A stretch of DNA of 11,350 nucleotides from Bacillus salipaludis (GTDB lineage Bacteria > Bacillota > Bacilli > Bacillales_B > DSM-18226): positions 1 through 11,350 of the forward strand of contig NZ_SMYO01000042.1 in NCBI RefSeq assembly GCF_004358205.1. Direction: 5' to 3'. Positions within the stretch are counted from its first letter, which is position 1. The number at the start of each line of letters is the position of its first letter. The notes beneath the pieces were generated by a model. It saw only the letters and a list, made by a program, of their open reading frames with translations, searched no databases and was not told where the DNA came from. Shown here piece after piece: positions 1 through 6,677 of the stretch. Both the position numbers and the translations under genes were made by a program.

Positions 1-148
1 TTAATATATACGACTTAAGAAAAGAAATTAGCTATATTTTGTAAATGATGACTAGGAGGAGCCGTGTGCGTTAATAGCGCAAGCACGGTTCTGTGAGGGG
101 GGAGGAGTACAATCTACCGCAAGGTAGAAAGGCTCCCTTCTACTCGAC
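1..148 (+). mobile_element. Group II intron, 3' end (domains V and VI)
   Basis: This is the 3' terminal part of a bacterial group II intron, a self-splicing retroelement. Domain V runs about 59-92: GAGCCGTG pairs perfectly with CACGGTTC, and the catalytic AGC triad is at 60-62. Domain VI follows, with GGGAG (100-104) pairing CTCCC (133-137) around an inner hairpin CTACC-GCAA-GGTAG (114-127) that has a GNRA loop. A142 is a candidate branch point, 6 nt before the intron end. The intron ends in AC at 148, fitting the AY rule. The reverse transcriptase gene would lie upstream, outside the window; none of it is visible here. The intron class is not assigned. Confidence 0.9.
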
Positions 149-160
149 TGTTTCACAAAA

Positions 161-184
161 ACTGGCTGTTTCGGCAGTCCTTTT
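161..184 (+). terminator. Terminator-like hairpin in the intron's 3' exon
   Basis: ACTG (161-164) pairs with CAGT (175-178), with inner CTG/CGG pairs and a bulged G, followed by TTTT (181-184). It lies only 13 nt after the intron end. This is the same arrangement (motif, then terminator) seen at other copies of the dispersed repeat in this window. Confidence 0.5.
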
Positions 185-195
185 CATTAACTTTT

Positions 196-222
196 ATTTA
201 ACTAAAGTGGTAGTCGTTAAAT
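196..222 (+). repeat. Inverted repeat, possible degenerate copy of the dispersed motif
   Basis: ATTTAAC (196-202) is matched by GTTAAAT (216-222), and ACTA/TAGT can extend the pairing inside. The centre ACTAAAGTGGTAGT resembles the ACTAACGGGGCAGT core found elsewhere and sits just after a terminator, as other copies do. Divergence makes the membership uncertain. Confidence 0.35.
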
Positions 223-279
223 AGGGAATATCATTAGAATGGGGAACAGTTTGATGTGGATTTTAAAAAAAGTTTGATC

Positions 280-309
280 AAAAGTCCTGTATTGATATAT
301 AGACTTTTT
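280..309 (+). terminator. Possible intrinsic terminator
   Basis: AAAAGTC (280-286) pairs with GACTTTT (302-308) across a 15-nt loop and runs into a T tract. No gene that it would end is visible upstream. I see no gene in the rest of 149-385. Confidence 0.4.
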
Positions 310-385
310 TTGTTCCAAAGATTGTTGAAGAACCCTTGGTGAAATAGAAATTGTAAAGGAATGTAATTAAAGTATAAATTCGCTC

Positions 386-414
386 TTTACAACTTTCATT
401 CTTGAGAGTAATAT
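386..414 (+). promoter_or_regulatory. SigA-type promoter of the riboswitch-kimA transcript
   Basis: The -35 TTTACA (386-391) and -10 TAATAT (409-414) are separated by exactly 17 nt. The expected start near 421 is about 20 nt before the riboswitch aptamer, so the promoter fits the transcript it should drive. Confidence 0.65.
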
Positions 415-437
415 TTTCTTCATAGAAAACTCATATC

Positions 438-556
438 ATGCCTAATCCCATTTAGGGAACGGAGGACCCAATTTTTTGGGGGTTAATTCTACAAAATATG
501 TAGAAGGGATGTTTAACTCTTTCGCCATCCTACCCGTCAGCTAACTTCGTAGGCCA
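438..556 (+). promoter_or_regulatory. c-di-AMP riboswitch (ydaO/yuaA type)
   Basis: The aptamer shows the conserved ydaO-motif blocks: GGAACGGAGGACCCA (456-470), GGGGTTAATT after the first loop, and CATCCTACCCGTCAGCTAAC (526-545) followed by TTCGTAGGC. GCCT (440-443) pairs with AGGC (551-554) to close the element. In the known family, c-di-AMP binding favours transcription termination, lowering expression of potassium and osmolyte transporters or cell-wall hydrolases. The terminator immediately after it and the KimA-like gene downstream fit that role. Confidence 0.9.
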
Positions 557-561
557 AAGCG

Positions 562-601
562 AAGGAGGTCAAAAGACCACCTTTTGAAGGGTTTCTTTTT
601 T
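562..601 (+). terminator. Riboswitch expression-platform terminator
   Basis: AAGG-A-GGTC (562-570) and GACC-A-CCTT (575-583) form a stem with one A-A mismatch and an AAAA loop, followed by a T-rich tract to 601. It begins a few bases after the aptamer's closing stem, as expected for a c-di-AMP-controlled terminator. The 600-793 leader beyond it carries no further gene. Confidence 0.7.
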
Positions 602-793
602 GTGTTTATTCACAATAAAGGATTTTTCATTTTAGAGGTCTTTTTTTGTTTGTATTTTTTAAAGGGGGCAAAATAAAGAGGGATTAGGATTTACATAAAA
701 AGAATGTAACAAATTGAGTTATTGTATAGGGACTAACTTAAATTTTTCATTATAGCTCAAAAAAAAATTGTTACCTGCAAAGGGGAAAAAGAA

Positions 794-2704
794 GTGACTC
801 ATCCAGCCCATTTTATTGAATTGTTTTTTGGAATAATTTGCTTGGTAGGTATTTGGTATTCTATTTCGAATTTCAACAGTGTTAAACGTACATTAATTGG
901 CAGACCCATGAGGACGGCAGAACTTCACGCCCAGCACAATAAATTAATATGGTATATCGCACTGCCGATTCTTTCAGCAGACCTTTATTCATCCGTTGCG
1001 TATGGGCCAGAAGCGGGAATGACAGAACTTGTTAAGTTTGGGAATGATGCAAAGTGGTATATCATCCCTATTACGATTTCTACTGTTATATTATTAGCCA
1101 TCCTGATTCTTTCCTATATTATGGGAGTCTTAGCCTACCCAAATGGGGGCGGGGCATACGCTATTGCAAAGGATAACTATAAACAACGGTGGGTATCCTT
1201 AATTGCGTCAAGTGCATTACTTGTAGATTATATCTTAACGGTAGCTGTTTCAGTCTCTTCTGCACTAGCAAATGTTGTCTCCGCATACCCAATAATAGCT
1301 CCTTATGAAGTAGTCCTTGCTGTGCTTTGTGTCTTTCTTTTATTAATGGTGAATCTTCGGGGAGTTGCCGAATCTGCTAAAATTTTTGCATGGCCGACAT
1401 TTGGATTCATGGCTTGTATGTTGATTATTGTCTATACTGGTTTTTTTGACGAGACAAGGCATGGTTTTGTTCAACAGAGCACACCTACTATAGGAAACGC
1501 TCCACAAGGAATGACCATTTTACTTATATTAAAAGCATTCAGTTCGGCTTGCTCTGCACTAACTGGAATCGAAACCATTTCAAATTCTGTGCCTATCTTT
1601 AGAGAACCTCGTCAAAAAAATGCGATTAAAACCTACATCGCATTAGGCACAATCACGGCCATAACCCTTTTGGGATATGCTTATCATTTATATGTAAAGG
1701 GGATTAGTCCAAATCCTAATAATACCATGCTATCTCAATTATCTGAGTCCTATTTCGGACATGGGCTTTTGTACCAAATAATCATATGGTTTACTTTTGT
1801 CGTACTCATTCTCGCAGCCAATTCAACGTTTACAGGTTTTTCCCAATTAGCTGCCATCGTAGCTGCTGATGGATTTCTGCCTCGTGGATTGACGAATAGA
1901 GGAGATCGATTAGGTTATTCTAATGGGATTATTGCACTGGCAGCTATCGCTAGTTTATTGATTATCGCCTTCAGGGCTCAAACAAATGCCTTAATACCGT
2001 TATATGCAATCGGGGTTTTCCTATCATTTACAGTTGCCCAATTCGGCCTTATCAAACTATGGATTCGAGAAAAGGGTTCCGGTTGGAAAATCAAATTAGC
2101 CATTAACATAGTAGGAGCTATTGTTACAACCGTTGTTGCTGTCATTTTTGCTGTTACCAAATTCACAAGTGGAGCGTGGGTTGTTTTAATTATAATACCA
2201 CTCCTGATTTTCTTTTCACTGGCAATCCATCATCATTATCAAAACATTGCAAATGAACTCAAGATTGATCTTAAATCCTTTAAACCTAAAGGAAATAGAG
2301 TTATCACAATTGTTCTTGTCTCAGGAGTACATCGTGTAGTTCATAACACCCTATCTTTTGCTCTAGGTTTATGTAATGAAAACATACTAGCAGTATATGT
2401 AGGTTTTGATGATGACTCTATGAAAAAAATGGAGGCAAAATGGGAGGAATGGGGAAATCCGTGCAGGCTCGTAACTCTGAAAAGCAAATATAGGTCGGTG
2501 TTAGAGCCTTTTTCAAGATTAATTAAAATGATTGAGGAAAAAGAAGAATTTAAATCACAAATCCAGATTGTTATACCACAATTTATTCCTAAAAAGTGGT
2601 GGCATAATTTACTGCACAATCAAACTGCTTTATTACTTCGTTTATGGTTATATAGACATAAGGATGTTGTGATTACAACGGTACCATATCATTTAAAGAA
2701 ATAG
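794..2704 (+). CDS. kimA: KimA/YdaO-family potassium transporter
   Basis: This is a 636-residue APC-superfamily membrane protein of the KimA (YdaO) type, which in Bacillus subtilis imports K+ with protons at high affinity. Matching signatures are LSAD (D63), SSVAYG, YPNGGGAY (115-122), VDYILTV (D145, T149), GIETISN (258-264) and a soluble C-terminal region from about 485, which in KimA is the c-di-AMP-responsive domain. It is about 30 residues longer than B. subtilis KimA; the excess is an extra N-terminal hydrophobic segment (residues 8-24). The GTG start is preceded by AAAGGGGA, and no better site favours a later start. The upstream c-di-AMP riboswitch strongly supports a K+ role and repression when c-di-AMP is high. 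The extension may mark a sister subfamily, so the exact substrate is inferred. Confidence 0.82.
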   Translation: MTHPAHFIELFFGIICLVGIWYSISNFNSVKRTLIGRPMRTAELHAQHNKLIWYIALPILSADLYSSVAYGPEAGMTELVKFGNDAKWYIIPITISTVILLAILILSYIMGVLAYPNGGGAYAIAKDNYKQRWVSLIASSALLVDYILTVAVSVSSALANVVSAYPIIAPYEVVLAVLCVFLLLMVNLRGVAESAKIFAWPTFGFMACMLIIVYTGFFDETRHGFVQQSTPTIGNAPQGMTILLILKAFSSACSALTGIETISNSVPIFREPRQKNAIKTYIALGTITAITLLGYAYHLYVKGISPNPNNTMLSQLSESYFGHGLLYQIIIWFTFVVLILAANSTFTGFSQLAAIVAADGFLPRGLTNRGDRLGYSNGIIALAAIASLLIIAFRAQTNALIPLYAIGVFLSFTVAQFGLIKLWIREKGSGWKIKLAINIVGAIVTTVVAVIFAVTKFTSGAWVVLIIIPLLIFFSLAIHHHYQNIANELKIDLKSFKPKGNRVITIVLVSGVHRVVHNTLSFALGLCNENILAVYVGFDDDSMKKMEAKWEEWGNPCRLVTLKSKYRSVLEPFSRLIKMIEEKEEFKSQIQIVIPQFIPKKWWHNLLHNQTALLLRLWLYRHKDVVITTVPYHLKK

Positions 2705-2710
2705 GTTATA

Positions 2711-2745
2711 AAAAGGCATGATAAATTCTCATGCCTTTTATATAT
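2711..2745 (+). terminator. Terminator after kimA
   Basis: AAAAGGCATG (2711-2720) pairs perfectly with CATGCCTTTT (2730-2739) around a 9-nt loop, 7 nt after the kimA stop, followed by TATATATTTT. Confidence 0.85.
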
Positions 2746-2834
2746 TTTATGGATCTAATTCAGGTTTTTGGCTGCAAGTCAGACGGTGAATTTTGGATTT
2801 TTCGTATTGGAGTTATGTGTTTTTTAAAAAAACA

Positions 2835-2882
2835 TATAAAAAAATCTACATATTGCGTTTTCTATATAAAAAAATATATAAT
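2835..2882 (+). promoter_or_regulatory. Promoter and paired TATAAAAAAAT boxes before the YheO-like gene
   Basis: A -35 TTGCGT (2853-2858) and -10 TATAAT (2877-2882) are spaced 18 nt apart. Two identical boxes TATAAAAAAAT lie at 2835-2845 and 2865-2875, 30 bp apart (about three helical turns), one upstream of the -35 and one in the spacer. Similar boxes recur before the PLP-enzyme gene, so they are candidate operators for the regulator encoded here. AT-richness weakens the argument. Confidence 0.5.
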
Positions 2883-2914
2883 TAAATGGACTTTAAAAAA
2901 TGAGGTAGTTAGAT

Positions 2915-3580
2915 TTGGAAGAAAGTAAGAAAGTATTAGAGAGTTTTATCCCTGTAGCAAAATCTACTGCAAAAATGTTTGGACCAAACTGTGAAGTCGT
3001 TATTCATGATTTGACGAACCCTCGATGCTCCGTAATGTTTACAGTAAATAACCATGTTACAGGAAGAGAAATTGGTCAATCATTTGATCACTTAGTGAAG
3101 ACTGTTTTACGTTCAGAAGACTTTAAAGATGATTATCTTGCAGGTTATACATTTGTAACAGAAGATAAGCGTACGATTCGTTCTTCGACTTCATTAATAC
3201 GTGATTCCAAGCAAAATGTGATCGGTGCTTTCTGCATAAATTTTGATGTTGAAGCACTAAATCAAATGCAACAATTTATGAGTACCTTTCTTTCAACACA
3301 AGTTGAAGTTCAAAAGAATGAAACAAAATCGGATGACGAAATTGAAAATGTTGAAGGAATAGTGGATCAATTGATTCAACAAATCATTCAAAACAGTGTA
3401 CATCCAGTCATGAAACGCCATGAAAAGATTGAATTAATTAGGTTTATGGACGAAAAAGGTATTTTTTTATTGAAAGGATCTGTTGAGAAAGTCGCATCTT
3501 TATTGGGCATTTCCAAAGTAACAGTTTATAGTTATTTGGATGAAATCAAAAATAAATCAAGTGAAGGGAGAATCAAATGA
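2915..3580 (+). CDS. YheO/DauR-like transcriptional regulator (PAS_6 + HTH)
   Basis: This 221-residue protein has the two-part build of YheO/DauR regulators. Residues about 10-120 form a PAS-like YheO domain (FGPNCEVVIHDL, then IGAFCINFDVEAL). Residues about 185-212 form a C-terminal helix-turn-helix (VEKVASLLGISKVTVYSYL). Family members such as DauR control amino-acid catabolic genes in response to a small ligand bound by the PAS-like part. The start is TTG at 2915, with GAGG 9 nt upstream. Its stop overlaps the next start (ATGA at 3577-3580), so the regulator and the RidA-like gene are probably translationally coupled. Two TATAAAAAAAT boxes in its promoter could mediate autoregulation. The ligand is unknown. 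Confidence 0.85.
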   Translation: MEESKKVLESFIPVAKSTAKMFGPNCEVVIHDLTNPRCSVMFTVNNHVTGREIGQSFDHLVKTVLRSEDFKDDYLAGYTFVTEDKRTIRSSTSLIRDSKQNVIGAFCINFDVEALNQMQQFMSTFLSTQVEVQKNETKSDDEIENVEGIVDQLIQQIIQNSVHPVMKRHEKIELIRFMDEKGIFLLKGSVEKVASLLGISKVTVYSYLDEIKNKSSEGRIK

Positions 3581-3951
3581 AAAGCATTTTTGAGGTAGGA
3601 AATTTAAAATCAAATGGACACTATGCATTAGCAGCCGTTCATCAGAACACTGTTTATGTATCAGGGCAATTTGCCATTAATCCAGAAACCCGTGAAAAGC
3701 AATTTGGCTCCATCGAAGAAGAAACATTACAAGCACTTAAAAATGTGGAAATGATTGTAGAAGCAGCTGGAAGTAAAAAAGAGCAGATTTTGCGTATGAC
3801 ATTATATATTCCTGATGTTAAGTTATGGGATAAAGTAGATACTGTTTATAAGGAATTTTTCGGTAAACATAAACCAGCACGTACTGTTGTACCCACTAGT
3901 GAATTACATTTTGGATTCAAAATTGAAATTGATGCCATTGCATATATTTAG
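3577..3951 (+). CDS. RidA/YjgF-family enamine/imine deaminase
   Basis: This 124-residue protein has the length and signatures of the RidA family: YVSGQFAINP (27-36), the KPAR segment with R102 matching the family's substrate-binding arginine, and the C-terminal KIEIDAIAYI with E117. RidA proteins hydrolyse reactive enamine/imine intermediates such as 2-aminoacrylate, which are released by PLP-dependent dehydratases and lyases, to keto acids and ammonia. The gene overlaps the regulator by 4 nt and precedes a PLP enzyme by 71 nt, which fits removal of that enzyme's by-product. Which enamine it handles is not visible. It may be a specialised paralogue rather than the housekeeping RidA. Confidence 0.88.
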   Translation: MKSIFEVGNLKSNGHYALAAVHQNTVYVSGQFAINPETREKQFGSIEEETLQALKNVEMIVEAAGSKKEQILRMTLYIPDVKLWDKVDTVYKEFFGKHKPARTVVPTSELHFGFKIEIDAIAYI

Positions 3952-3971
3952 TTATATTTTTTTTGTTTATT

Positions 3972-4003
3972 TTGTATAAAAAAGTCTAATTTATATAAAA
4001 AAT
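3972..4003 (+). promoter_or_regulatory. Promoter-like site with two TATAAAAAA boxes before the PLP enzyme
   Basis: Boxes TATAAAAAAGT (3975-3985) and TATAAAAAAT (3994-4003) repeat those upstream of the regulator gene, and both sets contain TCTA after the first box. A possible promoter TTGTAT (3972-3977), 16 nt, TATAAA (3994-3999) overlaps them. A repressor bound here would block it. The PLP gene could also be read through from the regulator promoter. Confidence 0.42.
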
Positions 4004-4022
4004 TATCTGAAAGGAATGAAAA

Positions 4023-5129
4023 ATGATGGAACAATTTATTTGTAACCGTTGTGGCAAAAAGCATGATATTACACCAAATAGATGGAAATGTGAATGTGGT
4101 GGAGTATTAAACATAGTAAAAGATTCTCCCAAAATTGATGTTGCAGCATGGAATAACTATCCCAATACATTATGGCGTTATTTTGAAACCATGCCATTTG
4201 CAAAGGATTCTAAGACATGGGAATCGGTGACAATGGGTGAAGGTCAATCACCTTTAATCGTTCTAGATCCTATGGAGCCAAATACGTATGTAAAAATTGA
4301 TTATATGATGCCTACATTATCTTTTAAAGATCGAGGAGCCGTTGTTTTAATGACGAAGGCAAAAGAATTAGGGGTATCAAAGGTGATTGCTGATAGTAGT
4401 GGTAATGCGGGAACGGCGATTGCAGCTTATGCAGCACGTTGTAATATTGCCTGTGATATTTATCTAAGCGATGAAACTTCACCGAAAAAGATTGCTCAAA
4501 TAAAAGCACATGGAGCAACGATTAAAGAAATTCATGGTACACGAGAGGAAATTGCAGCTGCGGCACAAAAAGCAGTAGACGCAGAAAAAGTTTTTTACGC
4601 AAGTCATGTGTATAATCCTTATTTTTATGAAGGAACTAAGACTTACGCTTATGAAATTTACGAGCAATTAAAGGGAGCACCAGATGCATTAATCATTCCA
4701 GTTGGTAATGGTACACTTGTACTTGGTGCATACTATGGTTTTAAAGAGTTATTTGAAAGCAAATTAATAGAAAAAATACCGAAGATTGTTGCAATCCAAG
4801 CAGCAAACTGTGCACCTCTTATGAGAGCCTATGAAAATGGGCTGGAAATAGCAGAACCTGTAACCAATAAAGGTACTTTAGCAGAAGGTATTGCCATTGC
4901 AGCCCCGGCACGTTCAAGACAAATTTTAGAGGCTGTACGTGAAACAAATGGTTTATTTATTGACATTAAAGAAGATGAAATTCTGAGTGCACGAGCAATG
5001 CTTGCTGATAAAGGTTTCTATGTTGAAGTCACAACAGCTGCAAACTATGCAGGTTATTTAAAATATAAGAAGGCACCGGATGAAAAAATTATAATCCCCC
5101 TTTGTGGTGCAGGAATTAAATCAAAATAA
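4023..5129 (+). CDS. Threonine-synthase-like PLP-dependent enzyme
   Basis: This 368-residue fold-type II PLP enzyme resembles threonine synthase. An N-terminal zinc-ribbon-like segment has C7, C10, C23 and C25. The PLP lysine is K102 in LSFKDRGA. SSGNAG (125-130) would bind the substrate carboxylate and PLP ring, PVGNGT (226-231) is the phosphate loop, and CGAG (361-364) lies near the end. Threonine synthase, threonine/serine dehydratase, cysteate synthase and other beta/gamma-eliminating or -replacing enzymes share this plan, so the substrate is open. The neighbouring RidA-like protein suggests an enamine-releasing reaction, and the YheO-like regulator suggests amino-acid catabolism rather than housekeeping threonine synthesis; no hom or thrB lies nearby. 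AAAGGA precedes the tandem ATG start codons. Confidence 0.82.
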   Translation: MMEQFICNRCGKKHDITPNRWKCECGGVLNIVKDSPKIDVAAWNNYPNTLWRYFETMPFAKDSKTWESVTMGEGQSPLIVLDPMEPNTYVKIDYMMPTLSFKDRGAVVLMTKAKELGVSKVIADSSGNAGTAIAAYAARCNIACDIYLSDETSPKKIAQIKAHGATIKEIHGTREEIAAAAQKAVDAEKVFYASHVYNPYFYEGTKTYAYEIYEQLKGAPDALIIPVGNGTLVLGAYYGFKELFESKLIEKIPKIVAIQAANCAPLMRAYENGLEIAEPVTNKGTLAEGIAIAAPARSRQILEAVRETNGLFIDIKEDEILSARAMLADKGFYVEVTTAANYAGYLKYKKAPDEKIIIPLCGAGIKSK

Positions 5130-5138
5130 CTGTGGAAT

Positions 5139-5161
5139 AAGGGATGTTCGTGCCCTTTTTA
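5139..5161 (+). terminator. Weak terminator after the PLP enzyme
   Basis: AAGGG (5139-5143) pairs with CCCTT (5153-5157) around a 9-nt loop and runs into a short T tract, 10 nt after the stop. Confidence 0.5.
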
Positions 5162-5235
5162 TTACAGTAACCTGTTTATTGTTAGCGAAAAATATTTATG
5201 ATTCTTTTAGATTATAGAAAACAAAGGAGAGGACT

Positions 5236-5645
5236 ATGGAAACTACGATAAGAAAAGTAGATCAGGAACAAGTATGGGGTTTAAGACATGAAGTCATGTG
5301 GTCCGATAAACCCTTTGAATATATAAAATTAGAAGATGATGATTTAGGTATTCATTTTGGTCTTTTTAAAGAAAGCACACTGGTTTCTGTCATATCACTA
5401 TTTATAGACAATGAAGAAGCCCAGTTTAGAAAATTTGCAACTCTTCAACAAGAGCAAGGAAAAGGATTCGGAAGTGAATTGTTAGAATCTGTATTGAAGG
5501 AAGCAAAGATTCACGGCGTGAAAAGAATTTGGGTAATGCCAGAAAGAATAAGGTGGATTTTTATAAAAAGTTTGGTTTACAAGAGACCAACTCTAGTTTT
5601 ATAAAAGAGGGGAAATCCTACGTTATAATGGAGAAAAATTTGTAG
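5236..5645 (+). pseudogene. GNAT-family N-acetyltransferase, frameshifted
   Basis: The frame opens with ATG at 5236 behind AAAGGAGAGG and encodes a GNAT acetyltransferase, which moves an acetyl group from acetyl-CoA to an amine. The acetyl-CoA motif is Q72-E-Q-G-K-G77 (RKFATLQQEQGKGFG). At about 5533 the sequence TGGGTAATGCC has lost one base relative to the expected Trp-x-Asn-Ala-Arg. The original frame then runs through unrelated residues to a stop at 5604. The next frame continues the family sequence (NARKNKVDFYKKFGLQE, then SYVIMEKNL) to a TAG at 5645, giving about 136 residues if repaired. So a single-base deletion, or an assembly error, breaks an otherwise intact gene. The acceptor is unknown. 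Confidence 0.8.
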
Positions 5646-5660
5646 TTAAAATGATTACGA

Positions 5661-5679
5661 AGTAACGGGGCAGATTACT
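5661..5679 (+). repeat. Dispersed motif, copy A
   Basis: AGTAACGGGGCAGATTACT contains the TAACGGGGCAG core, with AGTAA and TTACT able to pair around it. It lies 16 nt after the GNAT reading frame and directly before a terminator. Confidence 0.6.
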
Positions 5680-5682
5680 GAA

Positions 5683-5707
5683 GCTACACGATAAGTAGCC
5701 TTTTTTT
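5683..5707 (+). terminator. Terminator after the GNAT gene
   Basis: GCTAC (5683-5687) pairs with GTAGC (5695-5699) around a 7-nt loop, followed by C and seven T residues. Confidence 0.8.
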
Positions 5708-5756
5708 GCTAAATAGGGATTAGTCGGGAATAATTGGTACCGAATATTTCGTATTC

Positions 5757-5785
5757 TTGAAAACACTTTCAATTAATGTTATTGT
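5757..5785 (+). promoter_or_regulatory. Promoter of the cold-shock gene
   Basis: TTGAAA (5757-5762) and TATTGT (5780-5785) are separated by 17 nt. The start near 5792 gives a leader of about 117 nt, as is usual for csp genes. Confidence 0.6.
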
Positions 5786-5791
5786 AAAGAG

Positions 5792-5908
5792 GAATTATTT
5801 TTGTTCGGTGTAAACGATAGTATAAGTTTTAACTTTTCGTCTCGATGATCACTGAGAGCAAGGATAGTAATACATTGTGTGCTGAAAGTGCACTAGGAGG
5901 CAACAAAA
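5792..5908 (+). promoter_or_regulatory. Long csp 5' leader
   Basis: The stretch has no reading frame of note. Just before the AGGAGG site (5894-5899), GTGTGC and GTGCAC can pair around TGAAA with two G-U pairs. In csp families such leaders tune mRNA stability and translation at low temperature; that role here is inferred from position. Confidence 0.45.
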
Positions 5909-6109
5909 ATGGAAAACGGTAAAGTAAAATGGTTTAATAGCGAAAAAGGCTTCGGATTCATCGAACGTGAAGGTGGAGAAGACGTATTCGTTCATTTCTC
6001 AGCTATTCAAGGTGAAGGGTTCAAAACTTTAGAAGAAGGTCAAGCAGTTACTTTCGATGTTGAGCAAGGACAACGTGGCGCACAAGCTGCTAACGTACGT
6101 AAAGCTTAA
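5909..6109 (+). CDS. Cold-shock protein, CspA family
   Basis: This 66-residue protein is a single cold-shock domain that binds single-stranded nucleic acid as an RNA chaperone and antiterminator. RNP1 is KGFGFIE (residues 13-19) and RNP2 is VFVHF (27-31), with aromatic residues at W8, F9, F15, F17, F28 and F30. Length and ending are normal for the family. The start ATG follows AGGAGG by 9 nt and a long leader. The [10 protein letters not shown] opening recalls Bacillus CspD/CspC, but the paralogue cannot be named from sequence alone. It is a single-gene unit with its own promoter and terminator. Confidence 0.96.
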   Translation: MENGKVKWFNSEKGFGFIEREGGEDVFVHFSAIQGEGFKTLEEGQAVTFDVEQGQRGAQAANVRKA

Positions 6110-6122
6110 TTTAGAAACATTT

Positions 6123-6153
6123 AACAGGCTCTATTTTTAGAGTCTGTTTTTTT
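6123..6153 (+). terminator. Terminator after csp
   Basis: AACAGGCTCT (6123-6132) pairs with AGAGTCTGTT (6139-6148), with one G-U pair and a 6-nt loop, followed by a T tract. Confidence 0.88.
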
Positions 6154-6173
6154 ATTTTTTGTTAAGAACAAAC

Positions 6174-6201
6174 AAAAAACCCCACTCACGGATGAGTAGG
6201 G
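6174..6201 (-). terminator. Minus-strand terminator
   Basis: CCC-C-ACTCA (6180-6188) and TGAGT-A-GGG (6193-6201) form a hairpin. The A6 run at 6174-6179 gives a U tract on the minus strand. It probably ends leftward transcription, perhaps of the CBO0543-like gene, through the IS fragment. Confidence 0.65.
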
Positions 6202-6318
6202 AATTCCAAAACAGTAAATCAAATGGTAAGAAAAGTGTAGCACACAAATAGGGAATCTCCTAATTTTTTTTCTTCAGGTAGAGTGTAGACTGTAATATAT
6301 GAACTAAGTTTAACAAAT

Positions 6319-6345
6319 GGGGGCTATTTTTTAAGAAAAACGCTC
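6319..6345 (+). mobile_element. Possible left end of the IS1595-type element
   Basis: The stretch GGGGGCTATTTTTTAAG (from 6319), about 100 nt before the transposase start, has the G-rich then AT-rich look of a terminal inverted repeat. The right end is absent, so pairing cannot be tested here. Confidence 0.3.
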
Positions 6346-6421
6346 TGTTAATCGATTATGTTGATATTTGATTTTGTTCTTTAATTGGTATATAAATTTG
6401 GACAAAAGCGAGTGGTTTCGA

Positions 6422-6622
6422 ATGGCATTAACGGACATTATTAAGGAGGTTCAAAAACTCATCACCACAGATCAACTTCGTTTAAAAGAGTTTTTTATAA
6501 CCTCTCTTTCCGCATCTGCTGCAAGCGAACCGATTTTTAAAAAGATATCCGAGCAGAAACACAAAGATGGATGCACTTGTACTCATTGCCATTCGAAAAA
6601 TGTGGTCCGATTCGGAAAATAG
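6422..6622 (+). pseudogene. IS1595-family transposase, N-terminal fragment
   Basis: From the ATG at 6422 the frame encodes 66 residues like the start of IS1595-family transposases: ALTDIIKEVQKLITTDQLRL, then a zinc-ribbon half CTCTHCHSKNVVRFGK. It stops with TAG at 6620-6622, where the family continues into a second zinc-binding pair and a DDE-type catalytic domain of some 200 further residues. None of that follows; by 6678 the opposite-strand membrane gene has ended. The element is therefore a remnant, truncated at or near 6620. The frame is open from 6368, but the conserved family sequence begins at 6422. It cannot encode an active transposase. Confidence 0.75.
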
Positions 6623-6677
6623 ATGTGGAAATCTCCATGTTTTCGGTTACTTCGCTTTCCTTCTCCAATAAGGGGCA

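Noticed and set aside
1978..2619. Antisense frames of 62 and 92 codons within kimA
   Set aside because: They lie wholly inside the well-supported transporter gene and have no ribosome sites or family signatures.
2731..2928. Open frame of 65 codons on plus after kimA
   Set aside because: It begins inside the kimA terminator stem, covers the promoter and boxes of the next gene, and has no ribosome site.
4324..4667. Antisense frames of 62-64 codons within the PLP-enzyme gene
   Set aside because: They are shadows of a gene whose motifs (PLP lysine, SSGNAG, GNGT) are on the plus strand.
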